Notes under the pieces: generated by a model
The model's input: the letters and a program-made list of their open reading frames with translations, nothing else
Told to the model about the DNA's origin: nothing
Database searches by the model: none
NCBI GenBank assembly: GCA_001563325.1
Contig: LRSK01000136.1
Coordinates: 1-17,974 of the forward strand
DNA length: 17,974 nt
Source: Candidatus Thorarchaeota archaeon SMTZ1-83
GTDB lineage: Archaea > Asgardarchaeota > Thorarchaeia > Thorarchaeales > Thorarchaeaceae
Direction of reading: 5' to 3'
Shown: piece by piece, positions 6,716 through 14,465 of the stretch
Numbering within the stretch: the first letter of the stretch is position 1
Layout of the letters: each line of letters starts with the position of its first letter
Position numbers and translations under genes: made by a program

Positions 6716-7060
6716 CTACTCACCGAGTAATAAAGAGTCTAGGGTGCCCTCAGATCCGCCGCCTCCTTTGATGTGAATGGCATCAACCGGACAGACAAGC
6801 TCGCAGACCAAGCAGAGTATACAGTCTATCTCCCGAGCGGGATCAACGATTTCATTCCATTCATCCGTGCTCCAACGTTCAAAGACGTTGGTGGGACATG
6901 CTTCAATGCACTTCATGCAGCCAATACAGGACTCTAGATGGACCCCGACGACGTCACCATGAATTGTCCCGTCCTTCTCTCTTGGCCCCCTCCAGACAGG
7001 ATGACTCTCATGATAGGTCTGAATCGACCAAGTTATCCTGTAGTTCCTATCGATTGGCAC
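6716..7060 (-). CDS. Zinc-containing dicluster ferredoxin
   Basis: This electron carrier has 114 residues from a GTG start. The N-terminal extension matches the archaeal zinc ferredoxins of Sulfolobus: I-D-R-N-Y-R (3-8), H17-x2-H20, H34 in TIHG, and D73 in V-D-P, which together correspond to the known three-His, one-Asp zinc site. Cluster motifs are C45-x2-C48-x2-C51-x3-C55-P and C80-x2-C83-x2-C86-x3-C90-P. Both are complete, so two [4Fe-4S] clusters are expected, unlike the 3Fe/4Fe Sulfolobus protein. A Gly-rich tail follows. The frame opens further, to a TTG at 7144, but homology begins at residue 2-3 of the GTG version. A TATA-like CTTTAAG about 26 nt upstream fits leaderless initiation. 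It probably serves the acyl-CoA dehydrogenase encoded 24 nt downstream. Confidence 0.88.
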   Translation of the reverse strand: MPIDRNYRITWSIQTYHESHPVWRGPREKDGTIHGDVVGVHLESCIGCMKCIEACPTNVFERWSTDEWNEIVDPAREIDCILCLVCELVCPVDAIHIKGGGGSEGTLDSLLLGE

Positions 7061-7082
7061 GTGACACGAGCTGGCTTCGTGT

Positions 7083-7090
7083 CTTAAAGC
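7083..7090 (-). promoter_or_regulatory. TATA-like element of the ferredoxin/acyl-CoA dehydrogenase operon
   Basis: On the minus strand GCTTTAAG is centred about 26 nt upstream of the GTG at 7060. This is the usual archaeal distance from TATA to transcription start. No Shine-Dalgarno precedes the GTG, so the message would be leaderless. The call is based on position and composition. Confidence 0.4.
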
Positions 7091-7286
7091 ATGTGCGTTG
7101 CCAACAGATTCTGGTAGCAACCGGGATTGCAGAGCTCTTCCCAAACTCCGGAGTATGGAAGTTTACTCTGTTCAAGCTGTGTGATGACGGTTCCTGAACC
7201 GCCAAGATACCATGACTAGATAATCAGTCAACACCAGGCATGTAAGATGAAGACAAGTCATAGTCCCTACATAAAAGGAGGTCATC

Positions 7287-8066
7287 ATGGTGAAGGGAAT
7301 AACGAAATCAGAATTTAGCAGCGCCTATCCGCGACTAGGAATAGTAGCTCTCTTGCTCATCCTAGCATTCGCGGCAGAGCCCTGCGTTGCGGCGGAAGTA
7401 TGGTCAGACAATTTCGATGATGGTATTCATGACGAATGGACATTCAGTAGCTGCTCAGCTGAGGATGGCACAGTGAGAGTAATGGCTGCGTCTGGATCAG
7501 CCTATCGTGAGAGTACTGTCGATGTAGGCACATGGAGTTTTGATTTAGAACACAAGGGCTTTGATGTGGGTGACATAGACTGGGGATGGCAGGGATTTGT
7601 ACTTCCTACCGTCTTCTTCATGAGTACCCACCCAGAAGAAACCCCTTGGAACTACTACTGCGTCGTGGCCGCCCACGTTTCAACATCTATCGGCGATAGA
7701 CCAGTCATTGAGTTGAGGAAGAACAGTCCATCAGGAGGCGGTGCCTTCTACACTTGGGTGAAACTTGCTGGCTATGACCTAGAGGTAGGGGACTTTGGAT
7801 GGAAGCACTTTGACGTCGCCAGAACATCTAGCGGTCAGATCACCGTATGGGTCAACGGGACGCAGGTGATTCAAGTTGTAGACACAGATCTTCAGTCCTC
7901 AGAGTACTTTGTGTTCATGGCGGGCCCGAATCGAGGCCTGGACAATATCGCTGTGGACGACGTGTCTATCTCCACAGGTCTGCCTTTGGAGCTGCTCGCT
8001 CTCGGGATTGGCGTGCCTGTTATCATCGTCGGGACAGTGGTCTGGACCAGAAGAAGAGGCGCGTAA
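7287..8066 (+). CDS. Secreted beta-rich protein with C-terminal membrane anchor
   Basis: The protein has 259 residues. It shows a signal peptide (about 1-36, hydrophobic core 18-30, ending V-A-A), an extracytoplasmic domain (37-230) and a C-terminal helix (about 234-253) followed by W-T-R-R-R-G-A, a stop-transfer end. The domain opens with DNFDDGIHDEW (41-51) and contains aromatic, beta-strand-like segments and ITVWVNGTQVIQV (185-197). This pattern is seen in LamG/concanavalin-like sandwich domains that often bind sugars, so carbohydrate binding is a reasonable guess only. The ATG start is well supported by AAGGAGGT (7275-7282). It lies upstream of the peptide importer but is probably a separate unit, with its own leader and a following inverted repeat. 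Confidence 0.75.
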   Translation: MVKGITKSEFSSAYPRLGIVALLLILAFAAEPCVAAEVWSDNFDDGIHDEWTFSSCSAEDGTVRVMAASGSAYRESTVDVGTWSFDLEHKGFDVGDIDWGWQGFVLPTVFFMSTHPEETPWNYYCVVAAHVSTSIGDRPVIELRKNSPSGGGAFYTWVKLAGYDLEVGDFGWKHFDVARTSSGQITVWVNGTQVIQVVDTDLQSSEYFVFMAGPNRGLDNIAVDDVSISTGLPLELLALGIGVPVIIVGTVVWTRRRGA

Positions 8067-8078
8067 TCTGATGGGCTT

Positions 8079-8112
8079 CGGCAATCAGTGAAGGTATAGT
8101 TCAAGATTGCCG
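8079..8112 (+). terminator. Inverted repeat after the secreted protein gene
   Basis: CGGCAATC (8079-8086) and GATTGCCG (8105-8112) are exact complements separated by 18 nt. They start 12 nt after the stop codon. The following bases are pyrimidine-rich (ATTCTCTC) but without a T-run, so this is a weak terminator candidate. Confidence 0.35.
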
Positions 8113-8161
8113 ATTCTCTCAACAGCGTACGCGCTGGTAATGAATACTGAGTCCTTACGAC

Positions 8162-8237
8162 TTATATACAAAACCGCAGATAGGTTGCGGCACAACTTCG
8201 CGAAGAAAATTGCTTTTGCGGGTTGACACAGGAGGTT
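8162..8237 (+). promoter_or_regulatory. Promoter and leader of the peptide-binding protein gene
   Basis: TTATATACAAAA at 8162-8173 is a strong archaeal TATA box, predicting a transcript start near 8190. A perfect 10-bp palindrome, CTTCGCGAAG (8196-8205), lies just downstream of that point, where a repressor could act. The Shine-Dalgarno AGGAGGTTA (8230-8238) precedes the GTG start at 8244. This implies a leader of roughly 50 nt. Confidence 0.6.
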
Positions 8238-8243
8238 AACTTC

Positions 8244-9908
8244 GTGGAAAGAAACCAAACAATCGCGATAGTAGTCATCATCGTTATTGCAGTTGGTGGA
8301 ATTGCAGGTTATATGCTGCTATTCCCACCAGTGCCAACGGAGGATGTCATGATCTTCGGAACGACAGACACTGTTGAGGCCAGTATCGATATGGCGCAAT
8401 CGTATGACTACTTCGGGTGGGAGATCATCACGACTCTCAGCTCTGGTCTGGTAGAAATAACGCCAGGATCGGAGGGGACGTCTGATGATATTCGTGCAGC
8501 CCTCGCCACTAGTTGGACGAGGAGTACTGATGGAAAGACGTGGGATTTTGATCTGAGAGAAGGTGTAACATTCTTTGACGGTACACCCTTCAACGCAACT
8601 GTTGTGAAGTATTCGTTCGACAGGAACTGCAACCTTACAGGTACTGGTCTGCAGGAACCAGATGGTCCACAATTCAACATGGGCTATGCTGACATCATCC
8701 ATGATGTTGAAGTCACTGGCGAATACGATGTTAGGTTCAACCTTAATATCGCATTTGCACCATTCCTACAGCTCATGTCGTGTGCGGCTTCATATATGGT
8801 TCATCCCGCCTATGCACCACTTAGTGACGGCGATCCCGCCACTATCGACTACGTGCAGTACAATGCAACCCTCGGTCCTAGAGGAAGCCATCCCAATGGA
8901 CTTGGCCCCTATGTGCTCGCCGAGTGGGAACGTGTGGGTGGCGAGGACGAGCTAATGCGACTAGAAGCAAACGAGGCTTACTGGAACTATCCGAACGTTC
9001 CGTTGACAGACGTCATAATCATCCAATTCTACGCGGATGAGGCTGGTCTGGCAGCGGCAATGACGGCGGGAGACATCGATGTTGCATATCGACACCTCAC
9101 GCCGGATCAGGTGGATACCTTCCGGGACAATGCAGCCTACACCGTTTGGGAGGGTCCTGGAGCTGCAATACAGTACATGCTGTTCCAACAGGACATCTAT
9201 CCATACAACGAGACTCCGATTCGCCAAGCAATTGCAGCGGCTTTGAACAGAACCAACCTTGCAGAAACAGTGTTCCTAGGAACTGTAGACCCGTTGTATA
9301 GTATCGTCCCGGCAGGAATGGCGTTCCACAAGCCTAGTTTCGAGATCTACGGTGAAGCGAACTACACATTCACTAACGATACGTTGGCCACGTATGGCTA
9401 TAATGCCGCGAATAAGCTCCAGGTGAACTTGTACTATGAGTCATCTGCACACTATCCATCCAGTGGAGATCAAGCTGCAGTGTATAAGAGTGACCTAGAG
9501 GCTAGCGGTACCATTGCAGTCACGCTCCACAACTATGACTGGCCGACCTACAGAGAGCAGAGGAATGCAGGTACCATGGATGTGTTCATCTACGGATGGT
9601 ATCCCGACTATATTGATCCAGACAACTACGCATTCCTGCCATTCGCTTCTTGGCTCAATCTGGGATACAACGAAACCTACCCGCAGGGAGGCATTGACCA
9701 ATACGACCTATGGGTAGCAGGACGTAGCGCTGAGAACGATGCTGCCAGGCAGGCTGCCTACTATGCATTGCAGGATCTCCAAGCACAGGAAGTCTCATGC
9801 ATTCCACTCTGGCAGGGAACTACGAATGCCGTTTCTAGCAGTGATGTAACCGGTATAATCCTAGACATCACTTTGAACTGGCGTCACTGGCTATTGGACT
9901 TCGCATAA
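8244..9908 (+). CDS. Peptide/solute-binding protein of a Dpp/Opp-type ABC importer
   Basis: This extracytoplasmic substrate-binding protein of the SBP_bac_5 type has 554 residues. It starts with a membrane helix (about 6-27) and has no lipobox Cys, so it is probably anchored by an uncleaved N-terminal helix, as in several archaea. Family features include the DFDLREGVTFFDGTPFNATV segment in the N-terminal lobe (about residue 110) and the late DVFIYGWYPDYIDPDNY segment. The frame opens at a TTG (8223), but AGGAGGTTA (8230-8238) clearly selects the GTG at 8244. The permease and ATPase genes follow after a terminator-like hairpin. The ligand is probably peptides, but the family also includes nickel and oligosaccharide binders. 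Confidence 0.92.
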   Translation: MERNQTIAIVVIIVIAVGGIAGYMLLFPPVPTEDVMIFGTTDTVEASIDMAQSYDYFGWEIITTLSSGLVEITPGSEGTSDDIRAALATSWTRSTDGKTWDFDLREGVTFFDGTPFNATVVKYSFDRNCNLTGTGLQEPDGPQFNMGYADIIHDVEVTGEYDVRFNLNIAFAPFLQLMSCAASYMVHPAYAPLSDGDPATIDYVQYNATLGPRGSHPNGLGPYVLAEWERVGGEDELMRLEANEAYWNYPNVPLTDVIIIQFYADEAGLAAAMTAGDIDVAYRHLTPDQVDTFRDNAAYTVWEGPGAAIQYMLFQQDIYPYNETPIRQAIAAALNRTNLAETVFLGTVDPLYSIVPAGMAFHKPSFEIYGEANYTFTNDTLATYGYNAANKLQVNLYYESSAHYPSSGDQAAVYKSDLEASGTIAVTLHNYDWPTYREQRNAGTMDVFIYGWYPDYIDPDNYAFLPFASWLNLGYNETYPQGGIDQYDLWVAGRSAENDAARQAAYYALQDLQAQEVSCIPLWQGTTNAVSSSDVTGIILDITLNWRHWLLDFA

Positions 9909-9938
9909 GCTGCACCACAAGGTTACATAGTCTAAGAT

Positions 9939-9976
9939 GGTGCTACTTTTCCGAGTAGCACCTTCCTGCTTTTTTT
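9939..9976 (+). terminator. Hairpin with T-tract between binding protein and permease genes
   Basis: GGTGCTAC (9939-9946) and GTAGCACC (9955-9962) form a perfect 8-bp stem with an 8-nt loop. A run of seven T at 9970-9976 follows. It begins 30 nt after the binding-protein stop and 115 nt before the permease. This would end or reduce transcription, leaving more binding protein than transporter. Confidence 0.7.
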
Positions 9977-10090
9977 GGAGTCTGAATCTGCCATACTCAT
10001 TATAGCTTTTGGTCTTCGCTGAGTCCGTATAGCTTAAGAATATGTTTCTCTCGTTTTAGATAAGACTTTCAAGAACAAGGGGTCATCGAG
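9977..10090 (+). promoter_or_regulatory. Probable second promoter for the permease/ATPase genes
   Basis: This AT-rich stretch has several TATA-like sequences (CATTATAGC near 9999, GTTTTAGATAAG near 10054). It ends with the Shine-Dalgarno-like GGGGTCATC (10079-10087) before the ATG at 10091. A TATA near 10056 would place the transcript start near 10082. Which element is used cannot be decided from sequence. Confidence 0.4.
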
Positions 10091-11110
10091 ATGTCACTGA
10101 GATCGTATATCGTAAGCCGGGTTCTCCTTACAATACCCATGATTATGCTTCTTCTCACATTGGTATTTGTGATTCTGAGGGTTGTTCCAGGTGACCCTGC
10201 TCTATTACATTTTGAAAAGAGTGTAGACCCCGAGGTTCTGGCACAGTTCAGAGCTACACTAGGACTCGATAAGCCTCTTCTTGATCAGTATTTTGATTAC
10301 CTAGGAGGGATTTTCCGAGGGGACTTTGGCCTTTCAATGCAAGACTTTGCACCAATCACCGAACACCTCGTCGGAAGATTTCCTGCAACACTTGAGCTGG
10401 CAATATACTCCATGCTCTTTGCAGTGGGTCTTGGTATCTTCCTAGGAGTGAAGTCCTCAAAGAAGTATGACTCAAACACTGATCAGGGCATTCGGCTTTT
10501 CGGAATTGTCACTTATGCAATTCCAGTGTTCTTCCTAGGAATGATTTTCCAGTTCGTCTTTTCCATCTGGCTCGATCTGCTTCCGACAGGTCAGAGGTTT
10601 GATCCACGTCTCTGGAGAGACTATGGACCAGCTCGCATAACAGGGCTCTACACAATCGACACTCTTCTCACTGGTAATATCGTTGGATTTGTCACATCTG
10701 TTAGATATCTGATTCTGCCTGTCCTTTCACTCGGTTTGATCTTGTGTGGTGTCTTCATCAGATTGACCAGAACCAATATGCTGGAAACACTTACACAGGA
10801 TTTTGTGGTGGCGGCTGAGGCGAGAGGTCTTTCGGACAGAGTGGTCACATATAGCTATGCGCTCAAGAATGCGTTCCTTCCAATTCTGACTATGATTGGG
10901 TTGCAGTTCGCGATTCTTCTGGCTGGAGCAATTCTGACTGAGACCACCTTCAACTGGCCCGGCTTGGGAACATATCTAGTGGGACGAATTGACCATCGAG
11001 ACTACACAGCTATACAGGGCACCGTTGTGTTCTTTGGAATCTTGGTCACTTTGGTGAGTCTATTCGTTGACATACTCTACGCCTACTTCGACCCGCGTAT
11101 AAGGTTATGA
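10091..11110 (+). CDS. dppB: Peptide ABC importer permease, DppB type
   Basis: This integral membrane subunit of 339 residues matches the usual DppB/OppB length. The family landmarks are an N-terminal helix, then RVVPGDPA (30-37), six membrane segments, LLPTGQRFD (163-171) and the coupling EAA loop around AAEARGLSDRVVTYSYALKNAFLP (241-264). The C-terminal end is VDILYAYFDPRIRL. It pairs with the DppC subunit, whose Shine-Dalgarno overlaps this gene's stop codon, so translation is probably coupled. The ATG start follows GGGGTCATC. Peptide specificity is inferred from family. Confidence 0.93.
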   Translation: MSLRSYIVSRVLLTIPMIMLLLTLVFVILRVVPGDPALLHFEKSVDPEVLAQFRATLGLDKPLLDQYFDYLGGIFRGDFGLSMQDFAPITEHLVGRFPATLELAIYSMLFAVGLGIFLGVKSSKKYDSNTDQGIRLFGIVTYAIPVFFLGMIFQFVFSIWLDLLPTGQRFDPRLWRDYGPARITGLYTIDTLLTGNIVGFVTSVRYLILPVLSLGLILCGVFIRLTRTNMLETLTQDFVVAAEARGLSDRVVTYSYALKNAFLPILTMIGLQFAILLAGAILTETTFNWPGLGTYLVGRIDHRDYTAIQGTVVFFGILVTLVSLFVDILYAYFDPRIRL

Positions 11111-11122
11111 GGTGGAACAAGA

Positions 11123-12388
11123 ATGGAGAATACAAAGCTCGTCAGTGGTGTGTTCTATCAGCTCTCACCGAAGAGAGAAACGTTTCAAGGGCGGTCACTA
11201 GGATGGTGGATTGCATTCATCATTATAGTAGGGGGAGCGCTGGTTATGCTTGGAGGATTGTTCATTCTGGCGGCACTATCCATCTCCGAGCTTGGCATTC
11301 AGGTTGTTCTGAGCACTTTCGTCATCACGATCATCATGACCATCTTCTTGGCAGTGCGAAACGCCATGATTCAAATGAAACGCTTGACAGTGAGAAGAGG
11401 ATATGCACTCTTCGTGCTGATGTGTGTCATCATAGCATTGGTTGTTTTTCCACTCAGCACGTTCTTCCTGCCTGATGATGCCCTCACCCTCTGGATGGCC
11501 ACAGTTGGTGGAGGACTGACACTCTCAACAGTCGTACTGATGATTCGAGACGCCTATCCTGAGTTACGAGAACGAGGAACTCCAGGTATTATAACAACAG
11601 GAGGGCTCATAATTGTCTTTTCCATGGTATACATGACATTCGTTGCACCCTTCATCACTCCATACCTTCCCTTCACGCTCAATGTCGGTCCACTTCTCGA
11701 TCCACCCTCTACAGCATTCCCGCTTGGCACAACTAACCTTGGTCAAGACATGTTGAGCAGAACAATTGCAGGGGGGGCAACGATGCTTCAAGTAGCTGCC
11801 ATATCAGTTGCAGTCTGTTTCACCATTGGAGTGCCCGCAGGTCTATTGGCCTCATACAGAGGAGGACTTACTGACCGCACAGTTTCACTTGTGATGGACA
11901 GCATCTTTGCATTCCCAGGGCTTGTGCTTGCCATAGCAATAGCGGCGATGCTAGGTCCGGGAGCAGTGAACATGGCAATCTCAATCGCTGTAGTCTATGT
12001 TCCCTCATATTTCAGAGTGGTAAGAAGCCAAGTGCTGACGATTAAGGAGCTTCCATATGTCGAGGCAGCAATTGTGATGGGGGCCAGAGACCGTGACATC
12101 ATCTTCCGCTACGTCCTCCCAAATGCATTGCCCTCTGCTGTGGTTGTAATGTCCATCAACTTTGCCGATGCAGTGTTGACTGCGGCAGGACTTACCTTCG
12201 TTGGGCTAGGCCTGCCGGTGGACGTCGCTGATTGGGGATGGGATTTGACAAACGGGCGGAACCAAATGATTGTGGGTGCCTGGTGGGTCAGCAGCTTCCC
12301 AGGTTTAATGATAGTAGTTCTAGCTCTTGGATTCACTCTGGCTGGAGATGGACTCAATGAGATACTGACGCCTAAACTTACGGAGTGA
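11123..12388 (+). CDS. dppC: Peptide ABC importer permease, DppC type, with N-terminal membrane extension
   Basis: This second permease has 421 residues, about 120-140 longer than typical DppC. The canonical part begins with the helix at 155-177 ending VAPFITPYLP. It continues with LGTTNLGQDMLSR (201-213), the EAA loop EAAIVMGARDRDIIFRYVLP (314-333) and the C-terminal GDGLNEILTPKL. Before it lie four extra hydrophobic segments (about 28-53, 57-77, 92-114, 118-141). The ATG at 11123 has GAGGTGG (11109-11115) with 7 nt spacing. I see no frame break between extension and core, so the fusion is real in this sequence. The role of the extension is unknown; it might help assembly or contact the membrane-anchored binding protein. 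Confidence 0.92.
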   Translation: MENTKLVSGVFYQLSPKRETFQGRSLGWWIAFIIIVGGALVMLGGLFILAALSISELGIQVVLSTFVITIIMTIFLAVRNAMIQMKRLTVRRGYALFVLMCVIIALVVFPLSTFFLPDDALTLWMATVGGGLTLSTVVLMIRDAYPELRERGTPGIITTGGLIIVFSMVYMTFVAPFITPYLPFTLNVGPLLDPPSTAFPLGTTNLGQDMLSRTIAGGATMLQVAAISVAVCFTIGVPAGLLASYRGGLTDRTVSLVMDSIFAFPGLVLAIAIAAMLGPGAVNMAISIAVVYVPSYFRVVRSQVLTIKELPYVEAAIVMGARDRDIIFRYVLPNALPSAVVVMSINFADAVLTAAGLTFVGLGLPVDVADWGWDLTNGRNQMIVGAWWVSSFPGLMIVVLALGFTLAGDGLNEILTPKLTE

Positions 12389-12394
12389 TGTCAA

Positions 12395-13405
12395 GTGAGT
12401 GATCTGCTAAGAATCGAGAATCTGACAGTGGAGTATACCACTAGACGCGGGACAGCCCGTGCCGTGGATAGAGCCTTTCTGAAACTCGAAGAGAACAAGA
12501 CATTGGGCTTGGCAGGAGAGTCCGGCTGTGGAAAGAGTACGCTTGGGAGATCCATCATGCGCCTTGTCCCATACCCAGGTAAGATTGTCCAGGGTGATAT
12601 CTACCTGAATCTGGATAGAGATGTGCCTACGAAGAACGGGACTATTCTAAGCGGCGAAACCAATATCGTGGAACTCGATGATGAGCAGATGCGAGCATTG
12701 AGAGGTCAGATAATTGCCTACATATTCCAAGATCCAATGACCTCACTGAATCCTATGCTCAATATCGGAAATCATTTCGTCCAGATCATGAAGGCTCATC
12801 AACCAGACATTGAGGAAGATGCTGCTCTAGACCGTACAGCGGAGATTCTTGATGGACTTGGTATTCTCCCAGAAAGAGTGACAGATTACCCTCACCAGTT
12901 TAGCGGAGGCATGCGGCAAAGGGTGATGATAGGTCTGGGACTAGCTCTACGCCCACGACTGCTAATAGCTGATGAACCCACTACCTCTCTCGATGTCATT
13001 GTTGAGGCGCAGATTCTGGAAGAGATGCGGGAGCTCAAGGATAGATTCAATCTAACAATGATTCTGATTACTCACAACCTTGGCGTGCTGGCCCAAACTG
13101 CTGACGACATAGCCATCATATATGCAGGTCGAATTGCAGAGCATGCCAGCACTGAGGCATTGTTCAGTGAACCACAGCACCCTTACACACAGGCATTGCT
13201 GGAGGCTGTTCCAGATGTTTCAAAACCAGAGAAGAGGCTCACCTGGATTCCAGGAGCACCACCAGATCTAGTGGACTCCGTTCCCGGCTGCATGTATAAT
13301 CCTCGATGTCCTCATGTAATGGACATATGCAAGTCAGTCGAACCGGACCTTATCACGAGTAACACAGGTGGAACTGTTGCTTGCCATCTCTATCAGGGGG
13401 GCTGA
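12395..13405 (+). CDS. dppD: Peptide ABC importer ATPase, DppD type
   Basis: This cytoplasmic ATP-binding subunit has 336 residues. Walker A GESGCGKST (41-49), Q-loop FQDP (111-114), signature FSGGMRQR (169-176), Walker B LLIADEP (189-195) and switch H227 are all present. The C-terminal oligopeptide-transport domain has HPYTQALLEAVP and four Cys (C299, C305, C312, C330). In some homologues these bind a [4Fe-4S] cluster. A segment at 70-92 between Walker A and the Q-loop is longer than usual. The GTG start at 12395 is selected by GGAGTGAT (12382-12389), which overlaps the dppC stop. It should pair with the DppF-type ATPase. Confidence 0.93.
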   Translation: MSDLLRIENLTVEYTTRRGTARAVDRAFLKLEENKTLGLAGESGCGKSTLGRSIMRLVPYPGKIVQGDIYLNLDRDVPTKNGTILSGETNIVELDDEQMRALRGQIIAYIFQDPMTSLNPMLNIGNHFVQIMKAHQPDIEEDAALDRTAEILDGLGILPERVTDYPHQFSGGMRQRVMIGLGLALRPRLLIADEPTTSLDVIVEAQILEEMRELKDRFNLTMILITHNLGVLAQTADDIAIIYAGRIAEHASTEALFSEPQHPYTQALLEAVPDVSKPEKRLTWIPGAPPDLVDSVPGCMYNPRCPHVMDICKSVEPDLITSNTGGTVACHLYQGG

Positions 13406-13408
13406 CAT

Positions 13409-14386
13409 TTGAAACTGGTTGAAGTAGAGAGTGTGAAGAAGTACTTCCCTGTTCAAAAGGGATTCATAGAATCCTTAATCTCGCAAGACAAGACCTTCGT
13501 CAAGGCAGTTGATGGGGTTTCCTTTAGCATAGAGAAGGGCGAAGTTCTTGGTCTAGCAGGAGAGAGTGGATCAGGCAAGACCACCATGGGTCGCCTCTGT
13601 GTGCGTCTGATAGAGCCCACTGAGGGTAAGATAGTGTTCGATGGAAAAGACATCGCGCACCTTAGGGGAAAGGAGCTCAGACTAGTCAAGAGGAGAATCC
13701 AGTTCACATTTCAGGACCCAACATCCTCATTGAATCCACGACTTTCAATCGGGGAAGCTGTCGCAGATGCTCTGAAGTTTCAAGGGATAGGAGACAGGAA
13801 CGAGCGCTATGAGAGGTCCTGCGATGTTCTCGAGAGAGTTGGCCTCTCACCTGCGAGCACATTCTATGAGAGACTCCCACACCAACTGAGCGGAGGACAG
13901 AAACAGCGCGTCGTGTTTGGAAGGGCTATCATCCTCAACCCTGAATTCGTCGTCACTGACGAACCTGTGGCAATGGTTGACGTTTCCATAAAGGCACAGA
14001 TTCTCGAGCTGATGATGGATTTGAAGAGAGAGTTCGGTCTGACGTACCTATTCATATCTCATGACCTTGCCACTTCTCGGCATGTGTGTGATAGGATTGG
14101 AATCATGTATCTAGGGAAGATAGTCGAAGTGGGTGACAAGGACAGTATCTATGAGGACCCACTACATCCGTACGCCGTTGGTCTAATCAGTGCAATCCCA
14201 GTGCCAGACCCGAAGGTGAAGAAGTCAGAGGCAGTACCCCGTGGAGAGATACCAAGCCCCATGAATCCACCCAGTGGATGTAGATTCCATCCCCGATGCC
14301 CCAAGGCATTTGAAAAATGCCCATTGGAAGAACCAGAACTGAAAGATGTTGGCAACGGAAGACTTGTGGCGTGTCACCTGTATTGA
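13409..14386 (+). CDS. dppF: Peptide ABC importer ATPase, DppF type
   Basis: This second ATPase has 325 residues. Walker A GESGSGKTT (51-59), Q-loop FQDP (101-104), signature LSGGQKQR (160-167), Walker B VVTDEP (181-186) and switch H218 are intact, so the site should be active. The C-terminal domain carries HPYAVGLISAIP and four Cys (C291, C297, C304, C322) in the same spacing style as DppD. The D-loop reads A-M-V-D rather than the common S-A-L-D. The TTG start at 13409 lies 3 nt after the dppD stop, preceded by a G-rich run (13396-13401). This is the last gene of the importer unit. It converges with the DUF1028 gene. Confidence 0.93.
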   Translation: MKLVEVESVKKYFPVQKGFIESLISQDKTFVKAVDGVSFSIEKGEVLGLAGESGSGKTTMGRLCVRLIEPTEGKIVFDGKDIAHLRGKELRLVKRRIQFTFQDPTSSLNPRLSIGEAVADALKFQGIGDRNERYERSCDVLERVGLSPASTFYERLPHQLSGGQKQRVVFGRAIILNPEFVVTDEPVAMVDVSIKAQILELMMDLKREFGLTYLFISHDLATSRHVCDRIGIMYLGKIVEVGDKDSIYEDPLHPYAVGLISAIPVPDPKVKKSEAVPRGEIPSPMNPPSGCRFHPRCPKAFEKCPLEEPELKDVGNGRLVACHLY

Positions 14387-14433
14387 TTGATACTTTCCAT
14401 TCGAGATGGATGAAGCAACTAAGTGGTTTGGCG

Positions 14434-14452
14434 TGACAGAAAGCTGCTGTCA
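14434..14452. terminator. Small hairpin between convergent genes
   Basis: TGACAG (14434-14439) and CTGTCA (14447-14452) are exact complements with a 7-nt loop. They sit between the dppF stop and the DUF1028 stop. No T-run follows on either strand, so termination activity is uncertain. Confidence 0.3.
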
Positions 14453-14465
14453 GGGACAATTCGCC

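Noticed and set aside
7061..7144. N-terminal extension of the ferredoxin from a TTG at 7144
   Set aside because: Homology to zinc ferredoxins starts at the GTG at 7060, and the TATA-like element falls within the extension.
7181..7197. C-box (GTGATGA) and D-box (CTGA) resemblance, possible C/D RNA
   Set aside because: The boxes are only six bases apart and no second C'/D' pair is found, so no guide could fit.
8223..8243. TTG start of the binding protein
   Set aside because: AGGAGGTTA at 8230-8238 would lie inside the coding region and ideally positions the GTG at 8244.
8319..8702. 127-residue minus-strand reading frame inside the binding-protein gene
   Set aside because: It lies fully opposite a well-supported gene, has no domain pattern and no convincing ribosome site.
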